A DNA stretch of 64,000 bases from Narthecium ossifragum (taxonomy: Eukaryota > Streptophyta > Magnoliopsida > Dioscoreales > Nartheciaceae). The notes beneath the pieces were generated by a model, which worked only from the letters and a program-made list of their open reading frames with translations, searched no databases and was not told the DNA's origin. The stretch is taken from assembly GCA_963920575.1 (NCBI GenBank), contig OY986967.1:13882061-13946060 (forward strand). Direction: 5' to 3'. Of this stretch, positions 34,500 through 44,927 are shown piece by piece (position 1 is the stretch's first letter; the number at the start of each line of letters is the position of its first letter). Made by a program: the position numbers and the translations under genes.

Positions 34500-34960
34500 A
34501 ATTTGAAGAGTTAAAAAGATAAAAATGCATGAAAGATGAAAATGCATTTAAAAAGATGGAAATGAATTTAGAAAGATGACAATGCATTTAGAGAGATGAA
34601 AATGAATTTAGAAAGATGAAAATGCATTTAGAAAGTTGGAAATAAATTTAGAAAGATGAAAATACAGTTAAGAAAATAAAAATAAAGTTAAAAAGAAGAA
34701 AATACATTTAAAATGATGAAAATAGAGTTAAAAGGATGAAAATGCATTTAAACATATGAAAATGCGTCTAAAAAGATGAAAATGAATTTAAAAAGATGAA
34801 AAATGAATTTAAAAGATGAAAATGCATGTAAAAAGATGAAAATGATGGAAAGATGAAAATACATTTAAAAAGATGAAAATGAATTTAGAAAGATGAAAAT
34901 GAATTTAAAAAGACAAAATTACGGTTGAAATGATGAAAATCATGGAAAGATAAAAATGCA
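34500..34960. repeat. A-rich minisatellite, GATGAAAATG units
   Basis: More than 20 imperfect copies of a 19-21 bp unit like AAAGATGAAAATGCATTTAA. Confidence 0.85.
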
Positions 34961-34964
34961 TTTT

Positions 34965-35412
34965 CATATTTCTGATCATTTCTATCTTTTTTAATCTATT
35001 TTAATCTCTGTTGATCTATTTTCATCTCTCAAATCTATTTTCATCTTTGTTGATCTATTTTCATCTCTCTGATTTATTTTCATATATGTTGATCTATTTT
35101 CATCTCTGTTGATCTATTTTCATCTCTCTGATCTATTTTTATCTCTCGGATCTATTTTCATCTCTATTGATCTATTTTCATCTCTCTGATCTATTTTCAT
35201 CTCTATTGATCTATTTTCATCTCTCCGATCTATTTTCATCTCTATTGATCTATTTTCATCTCTCTGATCTATTTTCATCTCTCCGATCTATTTTCATCTC
35301 TGTTGATCTATTTTCACCTGTCCGATCTATTTTCATCTCTCCAATCTATTTTCATCTCTATTGATCTATTTTCATCTCTCCGATCTATTTTCATCTCTAT
35401 TGATCTATTTTT
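34965..35412. repeat. T-rich minisatellite, GATCTATTTTCATCTCT units
   Basis: About 22 copies of a 20 bp unit (GATCTATTTTCATCTCTATT and variants). It is roughly the reverse complement of the flanking A-rich unit. Confidence 0.9.
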
Positions 35413-35575
35413 AAAAACACATTTAAAAAGATGAAAATGATTTTAAAAACGTTGAAAATACATTGATAAGATCAAAACAATAATTTAGAAAGATGAAAAT
35501 GAATTTAAAATGATGAAAATGCAGGAAAGATGAAAATGAATTTACAAAGATGAAAATGAATTTAAAAATATAAAA
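35413..35575. repeat. A-rich minisatellite resumes
   Basis: AAAAGATGAAAATGA-type units return on the plus strand after the T-rich block. Confidence 0.75.
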
Positions 35576-36706
35576 CCGGCCCAATCTGGCTGTAATCTGG
35601 TCAAGTCTGGATTGTTGGATTTGAGCATGATCAGATAGAGCTGTGATTGAGCCTGATGGGCTGGATCTGATGGGATATGGGTCAGATCAGACTAAGATTG
35701 CTTGGTCGGGCTGAACCGGATCAAGCCAGTTGGTCCGGTTGAACTAGTCCAGGCTGAAGGGGCATGCTCGTCGGGGAAGGAGGCAGCGAGCAGGGGAGGG
35801 GAAAGCCGGCGCGACGACGGCCGGATCTAGCCGAGAAACGGCGGCGGAAGGGTCGCGAGGCGATGGGGATTCCGGATCGGGGGTTGGATGGCGATTTGGA
35901 GGTCGGAGACGGTGGCGTTGGGAGCTTGTGGCGCCGGATCTGAGAGGAGGAGCTCGGGTTGGGGGTTCCGACGAGGAGGGCGATCGGACGGCGTCGGGCT
36001 TCGTCGGGGAAGGCAGAGACGACCAATGGTTGCTGGTTCCGGAGGAGATGGAGGGACAAGTGACGGCGGTCGAGCTCGGGTTGCTGCAATGGACGACGCC
36101 GGCGTTGGATCTCATCGGAAGTACACCGGGGAAGGAGAGGCGGAGTCACGGTGCTCGGATCCGAGGTCGGAACGATTGCCGCAGGGGAGATCGCGGGGAA
36201 AGGGGGTGGTTGCCAGGGAAGGGTCGGCGGCGGAGATGGTGAGGGATGTCTCGCCGGAGGAGAGAGGAGAGAGGAGAGAGAAGAGAGAAGAGAGAGAAGA
36301 GAGAGGAGAGAGGAGAGAGAAAATGTTGGAATAAAAAAATAAAAATAAAATAGGGGTATATTGTCATTTTGAGGTGTCTTGGGGTTATTCATCTGAAAAC
36401 AGTAAAGGTGGGGTTTTTAGCAAGATGTATGGGGCTCTGGATAAGGAGGGGATTAGATGTGGGGCTATGGCCTAATACCCAGTCCGGCTATGAGACACCT
36501 CGCCAGGACCGTTTCCTCTTTCACAGACCGGACTGCACCTGGCTTTACTTAATAACCCAGGCGGAAGTGCTAACCATCTAAAGTAATATGAAGGTTTTCT
36601 CAATTTTCAAACAAGAAGCGTTGGTAGCTTATATTGAGTATATGAATCCATTCGTTAATTCATAAACTGAACGACAGACTGTATACAAGTATATCATTTC
36701 TTATAA

Positions 36707-37301
36707 GGCTTAAATATGCGTTTCGTCCTTGAGGTTTCTGACAAGTTTTTATTAAGTCCCTATACTTTAAAAATTCCGGATTGAATCCCTAAGTTTTTGT
36801 AAACCGGTTTAATCTGGTCCTTCCATCCATGCACCGACTATCGGTCTAACGGAGATGCCCAGTCAACTAGTAAACTGGTCAACATGAGTTGACTAGTCCA
36901 CTCAACCCTTCTCAATTCCTCCACCGGCGATGGAATCGACGCCTTTGGCCACATCGGAGGGAGGAGACGCAGGGGAAGGGGAGGTGGAGGAGGCATTGCT
37001 ATGCCACATCGTCACTAGTAAATTAAAATTGGCCCGATTTGACCGGTTTGTGATCTGATTCGGTCGAGCCGTCATTAGACCGATAGACGGTGCATGTACG
37101 GAAGGACCAAATTAAACCGGTTCACAAAAACTTAGGGATTCAATTGGGAATTTTTAAAGTATAGGGATAGACGGTGCATAGACGGAAGGACCAGATTAAA
37201 CCGGTTCACAAAAACTTAGGGATTCAATCGGAAATTTTTAAAGTATAGGGACTTAATAAAAACTTGTCAGAAACCTCAAGGACGAAACGCATATTTAACC
37301 C
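36707..37301. mobile_element. Non-autonomous Mutator-type TIR element
   Basis: The 595 bp have terminal inverted repeats of about 130 bp (36707-36838 and 37171-37301, beginning GGCTTAAATATGCGTTTCGT and GGGTTAAATATGCGTTTCGT). Flanking duplication TTTCTTATAA lies at 36697-36706 and 37302-37311. A 9-11 bp duplication with long TIRs is typical of Mutator-like elements. Part of the right TIR is duplicated internally (about 37,095-37,165). No coding capacity. Confidence 0.85.
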
Positions 37302-37353
37302 TTTCTTATAAACTTAGAATGGTTGGTGAAGTTAATAAGAGGGAGGGGGGGTG

Positions 37354-38530
37354 GCCTCAAGTGACTCAATCTCACCGTCCATTTAAATGGATGGTCAGGA
37401 TCTATCTAATAGAACCCATTGTTTAATGACACAATTGTTCTTCTCCTTCCCCTGCACCACCTCTTCCACCACCCACTCCCCGCCGCCGCTGAACCACGCC
37501 GGTTCCACCGCGTCCTCCGTCGCCGCCGCCGCTCGTGCTTAATCTCAAACACCTCCCTTCCCACCACCCACACTTGCTGTTTGGTGCTCATTACCATCCC
37601 CCGTCGCCTCTTGCTCCCCTCCCTACTACTCCACCCTCCACCACTCTCGTCCTAGGCGGCGGGGCGCGCGAGGCCATTCCGGAGCTGCCGGTGGGGTTTT
37701 ACGGGGTAGTGTGAAAGGGCCAACCTTTCGATCTCAAAGAGCTCCGGAATGGCCCTTTGGCTAATGGATTATGGCCATCTTTTACCCTTGCACAGTCGTA
37801 CTTGTTCTTTGGTGGAGAGAGATCTAATGTGGAGTCGGGTTGTTGTATGCATTAAATTTTCAACTATATAACAACTCTATTAATCTCTTTTTTGTATCTT
37901 TTCCACCATTCATGTCTACCAGTTCGTCCAACCTTCATATAGTTTTTTTTTTTTGAGTTTTTGTTATTTACTTCGATCGTCTCAACCTGTTGGTTTTATT
38001 TTTTAATCTTGTTTGGTCGCAGGAAACCATCTGAGTTGTGTGATGAATCTTTCTCTGTTTAGTATAGTTAATTTATGTTGGATATAATTTATATGGATTG
38101 AATCACCTCAATAGGAAACATGTTTCCAGAGTCTTGGAACTCTTTTGTTGCTCGGCAGTGGGTGTTCTTTGATTTCTTTGAAATGTGACATAAATATGGT
38201 TTTAAAAGTAGAGTATTAGACAGAGATGGTGTACTGCACAGCCCCTTGTTAGCAGTTAGCAGGATCAAGATAATAGTAATGGGCACCAAACAACACGTGT
38301 GGGTGGTGGGAAGAGAGGTGATTGAGATCAAGAACAAGCGGCGGCGGAGGAGGCAGTGGAACAGGCGTGGTTCCAGCGACGGGGAGTGGGTGGTGGAAGA
38401 GGTGGCGCGCGTGATCGTGGGAGAGGGAGAGGGGAAGGAGAAAAATAGTGGTGTCATTAAACAATGGGTCCTATCAGATAAATCCTGACCGTCAATTTAA
38501 ATGGACGGTCAGATTTGAGTCACTTGAGAC
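37354..38530. repeat. Long inverted repeat (about 250 bp arms), possible foldback element
   Basis: The left arm 37354-37600 matches the reverse complement of 38269-38530. Shared blocks include CTCAAGTGACTCAA, CCGTCCATTTAAAT, CCCATTGTTTAATGACAC, a Pro/Ser-coding C-rich stretch and TTGGTGCTCATTAC. The arm reads as protein in one direction (KQHVWVVGREVIEIKNKRRR on plus near 38,288-38,347; a close variant on minus in the left arm), hinting at a captured gene piece, which I do not recognise. The central spacer holds a second palindrome (GGCCATTCCGGAGCT at about 37,671 against AGCTCCGGAATGGCC at about 37,740). No target duplication identified. Confidence 0.65.
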
Positions 38531-39527
38531 CTCAAGTACCTCAGTCACCGAATCCGATCACCGAAAATTATTCAAAATGTGTGTAGCTCGGATTAATCTG
38601 ATTCGATCCAATCGAACCGTATGTGTACGAATCGTGACTCGTCCACCTCTTTCTTGTGCACCAATTGGAGTCCAAATCTTAGTCAAAATCAAAGCGACGG
38701 TCCCCACCGGAATAGAATTCTGTGTGCGGTTCTATGTTCGAATTGGATATCCGAATATACTCAAACGCTACCAATGGAGATCCGAATAGACTCTCCCCAC
38801 GATTCTTCCAAGCCTTGAGACGGGTCAACTCCTGCCACCCTAAACCTAGTCTCCGCCGTCGGATTAGATGGGACCCACTCATTCCAAGCCCTGAGAAAGC
38901 TCACTCCCTACACGTGGCAATGCCCATCTCGGGAGCCCGACACGACTCGATTCCAACCTAATGCCTGCCCGCCACTCCCCCAGGCTGCCGGGCCCACCGG
39001 TCGTGTTGGAATACATAGCGAATCCAATAAATCCGATAGCTTTTCGTTTTGAATCCGCTCCAAATATTTCAACAGATTACAATAAAAGAAGTGATTGGAG
39101 GTACATGTCACACGTAAGCATGTGCATCAACCATTTTCAACGGTCCAGATTCACTCATATTCATTGGTCTTCATTACACAAGTCAATGATACATGGCCAC
39201 CTAAGTCATATGCAACACAAATCTTTTTTCTTACAATAAACCACCAAAAATACTACTTTTTTTCCATCAAAGTTCGGCATATTGCATCTAAATAACCAAA
39301 TTCAAGAGCTTATGACGCAACATAGCATCTATGAAAAAACTTCCAGACTTAAAATTCCAAATTCCTAATCGGGTCTGACCCATTGATCCCGCGAATGTAG
39401 TCGGGTGTGTCCCCGCCGCCCGCAAGCGCGTTAGAAGTGGAGATCGCATACATAGAGCCAAGGGCCCGTTGGCCGTAAAGAACTCTCAAGAGCAACCTCG
39501 CTAGCTCTGGTCTCTCTCACGCGGCGG
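38531..39527 (+). promoter_or_regulatory. Upstream region of the armadillo-repeat gene
   Basis: About 1 kb without repeats seen elsewhere in the window. Candidate elements by motif only: a G-box/ABRE-like TACACGTGGC at 38909-38918 and a site II/TCP-like GGGCCCACC at 38990-38998. No convincing TATA box lies within 200 bp of the ATG. Pyrimidine-rich 'tctctctcac' at 39511-39520 precedes the start codon. Confidence 0.35.
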
Positions 39528-40775
39528 ATGGATGAGAAGATCACAGAGGACGACAAGGTCCTCCAAGCCTTGGAGGCCCTGAAGCGAGTATCCAAGGACG
39601 TCGAGTCGCACCCACCCAACCCGGATCATGGCGGCTTCTCCACCTCTCCGTCGGTGAACGCCCTGCTTCAGCTCGAGACCCAAGACCTCCTCTCCGACGA
39701 CCCTAACCTCTCCAATCTCTCGCTTCTGCTCTCCCGCCTCAAATTCCTCGCCTTTTCCCTCACATCCCCCAAATCCGCCTCAGCCCCCGATGTGCCCGGC
39801 GGCGGCTGTGGCGCTGGCGGAACCATACGATCGTACCTCCGCCGCCGGTCCAGTGGCCACGAGATTTCCCGTGTCGCTGGCTCCATCGGTTCCGAGATCC
39901 AATCCTGGATCGACCGCGAGAACATCGACCGGTTGATCATGGTTCTCCGATCGGGCACGACAACCAACGATGAGGAGAAGGTTGTCTTATTGGGGAGTCT
40001 GGAGGCGCGGCTAGCCGAAGGCTTCAACCGGGGGCTCCAGGATGCGCTGCTCCGCGCGGGGGCTTACGCTGCCATCGAGTCGGCACTGATCGACCCGGCA
40101 GCTTCGAAGAGAGTGCGGGACAGCGCAACAACAACGGCGCTGGCTCTGGTGGGGTTCAACAAGGCGGTGTTCGTCGGTCCGTTGCTCATGGGGCCAGCCG
40201 TGTGCGCAATGGTGACGATCGCCAGCGCGGCTACCCTCCGAGCCCTATGCCGCCTAGTGGTCTCTATCAAGAGCCCCCTCGTCGACGAGCTCCACTCCCG
40301 GGGCCAGATCCTAAAAATCTTATCCCTCCTCTCCCCAACCGCCGACGTGGAGATCAGCGCCGCGGCGCTGGATATCGTCCTCGAGATCGGGTACTTCGGT
40401 AGAAAAGAAGCGATCGAGGCGATGCTGGAAGGCGGGATCGTGAGGCGGCTGCTCGAGCTCCAGAGATCGGAGCTGGGGGGAGCGCTCATAGGTATCGAAG
40501 GAGGCGGCCGCGATGGTGAAGAGGGCCATGTCATACGAGTAGGGGTAGTGGGGATGAGGAGGGATAAGGGGCGGAGAAGGTACCTGGATGAGCACCCGTT
40601 CGCCAGCAGCGTGGCGAGGTTCGCGGTGGCGGTGGAGGTGGGAGAGGGGCTACGACAGAGGGAGAAGAGGGCGTTCAAGCCGGAAGTGGTTCGCCGGGTG
40701 CGGGAGGCGGCCGCCGACGAAGCCGAGGCCGCCACCGCCCTCGCGGAGGTCCTGTGGGGATCCACGCCATGGTAA
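39528..40775 (+). CDS. Armadillo-repeat fold protein, intronless host gene
   Basis: An uninterrupted 415-codon frame starting at the first ATG (39528) and ending TAA (40773-40775). The sequence is rich in amphipathic Leu/Ala helices. Residues 1-90 form a Leu-rich N-terminal helical part. About 135-310 reads as armadillo-type repeats (for example ALLRAGAYAAIESALIDPAA and ALDIVLEIGYFGRKEAIEAM). The C-terminus (RFAVAVEVGEGLRQREKRAF to AEVLWGSTPW) resembles a conserved tail I recall from plant 'ARM repeat superfamily' proteins of unknown role. No U-box, kinase or transmembrane segment is visible, so a protein-protein scaffold role is inferred, not shown. Third codon positions are strongly GC, as in many monocot genes and unlike the AT-rich elements around it. 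It is the only convincing host gene in 64 kb. Confidence 0.88.
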   Translation: MDEKITEDDKVLQALEALKRVSKDVESHPPNPDHGGFSTSPSVNALLQLETQDLLSDDPNLSNLSLLLSRLKFLAFSLTSPKSASAPDVPGGGCGAGGTIRSYLRRRSSGHEISRVAGSIGSEIQSWIDRENIDRLIMVLRSGTTTNDEEKVVLLGSLEARLAEGFNRGLQDALLRAGAYAAIESALIDPAASKRVRDSATTTALALVGFNKAVFVGPLLMGPAVCAMVTIASAATLRALCRLVVSIKSPLVDELHSRGQILKILSLLSPTADVEISAAALDIVLEIGYFGRKEAIEAMLEGGIVRRLLELQRSELGGALIGIEGGGRDGEEGHVIRVGVVGMRRDKGRRRYLDEHPFASSVARFAVAVEVGEGLRQREKRAFKPEVVRRVREAAADEAEAATALAEVLWGSTPW

Positions 40776-41673
40776 TCCGTAAATGGTCCTAATTGGCTAA
40801 TTCTGAAGTCATCAGTCTAGATAGTGCTTTGCATAGATTGGTAATGGATGATGCTTTGTTTTCATGTTCTTCCAGGTAGCATTCTGAATATAATTTTTTA
40901 AATTAATTTTTCTTTCTTTTTGTGAATTTAGCGTTTGCAACCGTTGGAATTATATTATTGTCGTCTTGTGCGACAAGATGATCGTTTGAGAAGATTGATG
41001 GGTGCGGAGGGATTGATTAATGGATGAGTGTTTGATAACTTTTGTTCAGCCGTTTTTTATATTCAAAATATCAAAATGCCCCTCCTCCGTTATATGATTG
41101 GTTGTTAATTTCCGTCTTCGACGGCGAAGTCCATCACATTCGGTCATCTTCCCCATCTCGTTCGTCACCCCAAGCTTCTCTGTCACCTCCGTCCAAATCG
41201 ATCGAGATCCCATCAAGCTCTCTCTCTTCTCCGCCACCTCCGGTCAAATTCGTCGAGATCCCATCAACCAGATCCGCTGAGCTCCGCATCGCCGATCCAG
41301 CATGGGCGGATCCAGGATTTAAAGTCTGCCTGGGCTGACACGATCTTAATGGTTCGCTTGATGGAAACTATACCAATCACAAGCTCACATTTTAATGTAA
41401 TACCTCTAATGGATTTCAAAAAGTCTGCTTCTATGTTTCAGTTATTGTTACTCTACACAAGAACAAGAGATTATATTCAAACAGTAAATACTCAAGTAGT
41501 GTTCTCAATATTCAAACACATTCTTTTCTGAATAGTAAAATAATTCATAAAATAATTTTGAAAATAAAAAATTGCAAGTGGGATCTAATCTCTCAATTAT
41601 GCAACTACTAACCTTTTAGGGTCGTTTTCTTTACCTTGTACGTTGTAGAAAATTGCTTTTAAGAGAGGCAAAA
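40776..41673. other. Downstream flank of the host gene
   Basis: AT-rich 3' flank with several A/T-rich stretches that could serve for polyadenylation. 41,098-41,340 is C-rich, and its short frames are incidental. GGGCGGATCCAGGATTTAAA at about 41,306 resembles a common dispersed plant DNA-element end, but I could not define its limits. Confidence 0.35.
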
Positions 41674-42095
41674 TGTCGCGCCCTGGCCCAGAAAACTCAT
41701 CCGGATCGGGACACGATGGGGGTTCTTACATCTACTAACATCAAACTGGCGGAAACAATTATAATAAACAATCAGATGACAGAAGTAAATCTAACATCTA
41801 TTATTCCAAAAACTGTACATACATCATAGTTATATCAAAATTTATATATAACTGTTCTCAAAAAGTTACGTCATCAGAAGTCTCCAGAAAAGCACAGCAG
41901 AAGCCCTCTTGACCCTCAAGCATGACCTGATGTCGGCGCACCACCACAGGACGAACAACTGGGAGCCACTGCAGAAGAGCTGGTACCTGCACCTGCAAAT
42001 AGTGCAGCCCAAGTAGGAATGAGCAAAAGCTTAGGAGGGTTCTACTGTACGACACACACAAGGAAGTAGAATGAGTGGGCTAACTGCCACTCAGG
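41674..42095 (-). mobile_element. Chromovirus LTR 3'-end fragment, minus strand
   Basis: It begins TGTCGCGCCC on plus, the complement of the chromovirus LTR end GGGCGTGACA/GGGCGCGACA. It contains the 'cctgcaaatagtgcagcccaag' block (about 41,990-42,015) matching the complement of the CCCGGGCTGCGTTTTGCAGG block of other copies. The 5' two-thirds are missing. Confidence 0.65.
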
Positions 42096-42151
42096 TATCT
42101 CATGATGAGGGCACTCCCTAAGAAGGTCCTTAAATCTTTCACAGGCTTCAT
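42096..42151 (-). pseudogene. Athila/Tat gag sliver
   Basis: On minus it reads EACERFKDLLRECPHHE, the same capsid motif as in both complete Athila/Tat elements. The 56 bp are wedged between two LTR pieces, a relic of an older element into which the next LTR inserted. Confidence 0.55.
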
Positions 42152-43307
42152 TGTGAGGACCCGTACCTCCAACCTGGTCCGACTGCGTCAGTCGAGGGTC
42201 TGGTTCGGTTGCTTTGACTCAATTGGCCTTGCTTCGCGATCTCCTTTGATCGTTGCGGCTCCGGGGGTAATTTGGTAAATTACCCTTGGCGGAGTTGGTT
42301 TCACACGCGCGCTGTGCACACACGGGCATGTGGTAATGTATGTGCTTGATTAGATCATCAGGGGAATCCTAGACCGGAAGATCTTGATTAGATCAAGGTT
42401 TGAGCTTATCGGATCAGATCTGGCCGATCGGATGGCCAGAATCTCATCTTAAGCCATTAGTACTTAAGCCTCCACTTAACCCATCTCCCGTTAGGGCTTC
42501 AGCCGCGATTGAGAGAGAGAGATCGAGAGAGAGAGGCGGCGCGACCCAACCGAAGAGAGGGAGAAGAGGAGAAGGTGACACCGGCGGCGGGGTTCCTTCT
42601 CCCGACGGCGGAGACCTTGGCTACGGCGACCACGGTTGGGCGACGACAAACCTACGACCGGAGGAGATGGTGACCGGCGGAGAGCTTGGAGCTCGGGGAC
42701 GACGACGCGGCCGGAATAGGAGGCGAGCTCGACGCTAGAGGTAGGGTTACTTCCCTAAACTTGATTTAGGACTCTACTAGATTAGCGGAAGCTCCGTTTG
42801 AAGCATATTAGCTTAGATTTCTCGATGTTCTTCCTCTCTCTGCTGCCATGGTATGGATTGGTGGTGTATTGCGATGAGATTGCTTCCCTTTTCTCTGGTT
42901 TTTGCCGGTTTTCTATGCCTTAGCTTGGGATTGTTACTTTTGCTCTGTTTTCCGTGGTTTATTGATGCTCGAGGCTATGTGTTCATGGTTCACGTGGTGT
43001 TTTTCTTCTCCTTATTTCTCCCTTGCTGCCATGGATTGCTCGAAGTGTCTGTTTTTGGTTTGGATTTGCTGGATGTCATCAAGGTTTTATAGCCGAGCTT
43101 TGGGTTCTAATTCATAGCCTATGTTCTGGGTGGACTGCTCCCTTCTTCCCCTGTTTTTCCTCTGATTTTCCTCCCTCGTCTCCTTCCTCAGTATGTCCCT
43201 TGCTGCCATGCTTGCCTTTGCAGCTGGTTCTTAGATATGTTGGATTCAACGAGAGATTCTCCCCTTACGTTGGGTTTTGCTCGTGGGTTTGCTAAGTGTT
43301 TGGTCGG

Positions 43308-44927
43308 TGATGTCACTCAAATGTGTCACGCACAGCGGTCGCGGTGCAGTACAGCATAAGAGAGGTCGAACCCACAGAGAGACAGACAGAAAATATCCAA
43401 AACGCAAATAACAATGAATTGAAGACAAACGAGAACTTGCGAATTAACTAAATTGGATCAAAGGATTTAATGACAATGTAAGGTTAACTAGAGATAGCAG
43501 GATTTTGATAAGGCTAGGCTTCAGGAATCACTCCACTCGGATTTAGGTTCTTCTCTTCTCAATGGTTCATATAATACTCAGTTAAGGGATTCACATCCCA
43601 ATCATCTTAACCGGAAGATAAGGAACTATAAACCTAACAAAATATATAAATGTCTCTTCCTACGATTGATTCTTCCTTTTTATAGTTCTAACTTCATCCA
43701 ACCAAACCTAAGAATACACGATACCGGCTGTCACTACAGGTAACGCGCAGCAAAAGTTCATCGGGACAAAGCCCTAACTCTATCTAACCGGATCTCTAAG
43801 AATACACAATATCAACTCTCACAATCGACAATGCATAGCAAAGATTTCACGGGGTAGAGCCCCAACCTTGTCTTATCAGATCCCTAAGAATATACAATAC
43901 CAGCTGTCACTACGGGCAATGCATAGCAAAGGTCTCGCAAGACTCGGTAGGAGAATCAAAAGAGATAACTATGGGATTATAAGATCATGAAAGAAGCATG
44001 ACTGGATTCATAATATTAATCATCCACATAGAAATCTATAATCTGAAAATAATATTTGAAGATCCAATACATAGAAAAGAGTTTAACAATGAAGATTAAA
44101 AACTATGAACCATTGTTGGAGAAGATACCCTAATCCTCGCTAGATCATCCGTCCGCCATGCCCGCGGATTACTCGGCCATGGATGGAGATGTCTTCATCT
44201 TCTTCCTCTTGAAAAAGTCCAGAAAAGAGCCTCCAAAAACGTCCAAGAAGTCCCTTTGATTAGCCCTAAGTTTCCTATTTATAGCCCCAAAGTCTTTCCA
44301 TCCACGGATTAGATCTAAACCGCTGATTTTCTTCACTGGGAAAGTCGGATCGATCGGACTTTAGGTGTCGGATCGATCCGTTGCGTAAAAATCCTCCGTT
44401 TTTAGCTATTCCCGAGTCCGATCGATCGGACTATGGGTGTCGGATCGATCGGACTCCGTAGAATGGATGGAGGGATCGATCGGACCCCGTATGGCTGAAA
44501 AATATATGTTCTGTCAGGTTTCTGCATAGTCGGATCGATCGGACTCTAAATGTCGGATCGATCGGACTTTCCAGCGTATTTACTGTTCTGCCATTCAGAC
44601 TGCGCCATCGGTACTAAAACTGCCGTAACTTCCTCTAGGAAACTCGGAATCACGAACCGTAAAATTCTCCAGAATCTAGACTTCAAGAACTTTCCAACCA
44701 TATATGGCACATCATGTGGTTCTTCATGAGAAGGTACAATTTAATTTTTGAAGTTGATACATATACTCTTTTCAGCTTCTTTTAGCTACAATTTCCTCCA
44801 TTTTCCAAACAACTATGTGGAGCATATAAAAGTATAAAAATAGTACTAAGGAAGTTGATTAAGGGTGAAGATATAGAAATTGAGATGGTTTTAAGGTTGT
44901 TCAGAGTGCACTTTCATGAACTCATCA
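43308..44927 (-). mobile_element. Solo LTR of the Athila/Tat family B, minus strand
   Basis: The 1,620 bp run TGATGTCACTC...GAACTCATCA, flanked by GTCGG at 43303-43307 and 44928-44932. It matches the LTRs of the element at 48326-60823 in reverse orientation, including the ends, the CTATTTATAGCCCC TATA block (about 44,275) and the palindrome pairs (44,347-44,565). Confidence 0.9.
44347..44565. repeat. Paired GATCGATC sites, 23 bp spacing
   Basis: GGATCGATCGG/CCG sites start at 44347/44370, 44419/44442 and 44532/44555, each pair exactly 23 bp apart, with a single site at 44473 whose partner (GGATGG near 44,465) seems decayed. All lie upstream of the TATA in element orientation. Confidence 0.87.

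Larger units (their letters stand above)
33600..36420. repeat. Inverted-repeat unit with palindromic minisatellite core
   Basis: GC-rich blocks flank an AT-rich core. The left block (33,690-34,030) resembles the reverse complement of the right block (35,780-36,010); for example CTCCTCCTCTC...AGATCCGGCGCC occurs at about 33,930-33,955 on plus and at about 35,930-35,955 on minus. The outer edges (AAAAACCCCAT at 33,609; complementary GTGGGGTTTTT at about 36,409) look like decayed terminal inverted repeats. The 148- and 223-codon frames across the right block (35888-36334 plus; 35721-36392 minus) are low-complexity Arg/Gly or Pro/Ser readings of opposite strands, and I do not call genes there. 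A non-autonomous Mutator-type element is possible but no target duplication was found. Confidence 0.5.

Noticed and set aside
35721..36392. A 223-codon minus-strand frame and a 148-codon plus-strand frame
   Set aside because: Both are low-complexity readings (Ser/Pro-rich and Arg/Gly-rich) of the same GC-rich repeat block, overlap each other on opposite strands, and show no domain.
40064..40765. A 233-codon frame antisense to the armadillo-repeat gene
   Set aside because: GC-rich third positions of the sense gene suppress stops on the other strand; the translation is Ser/Thr/Pro-biased without motifs.
42400..43295. Several 70-110 codon frames, some with hydrophobic stretches, suggesting a small membrane protein
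   Set aside because: They lie inside the leader-like part of a diverged chromovirus LTR and overlap in all three frames without a conserved motif.
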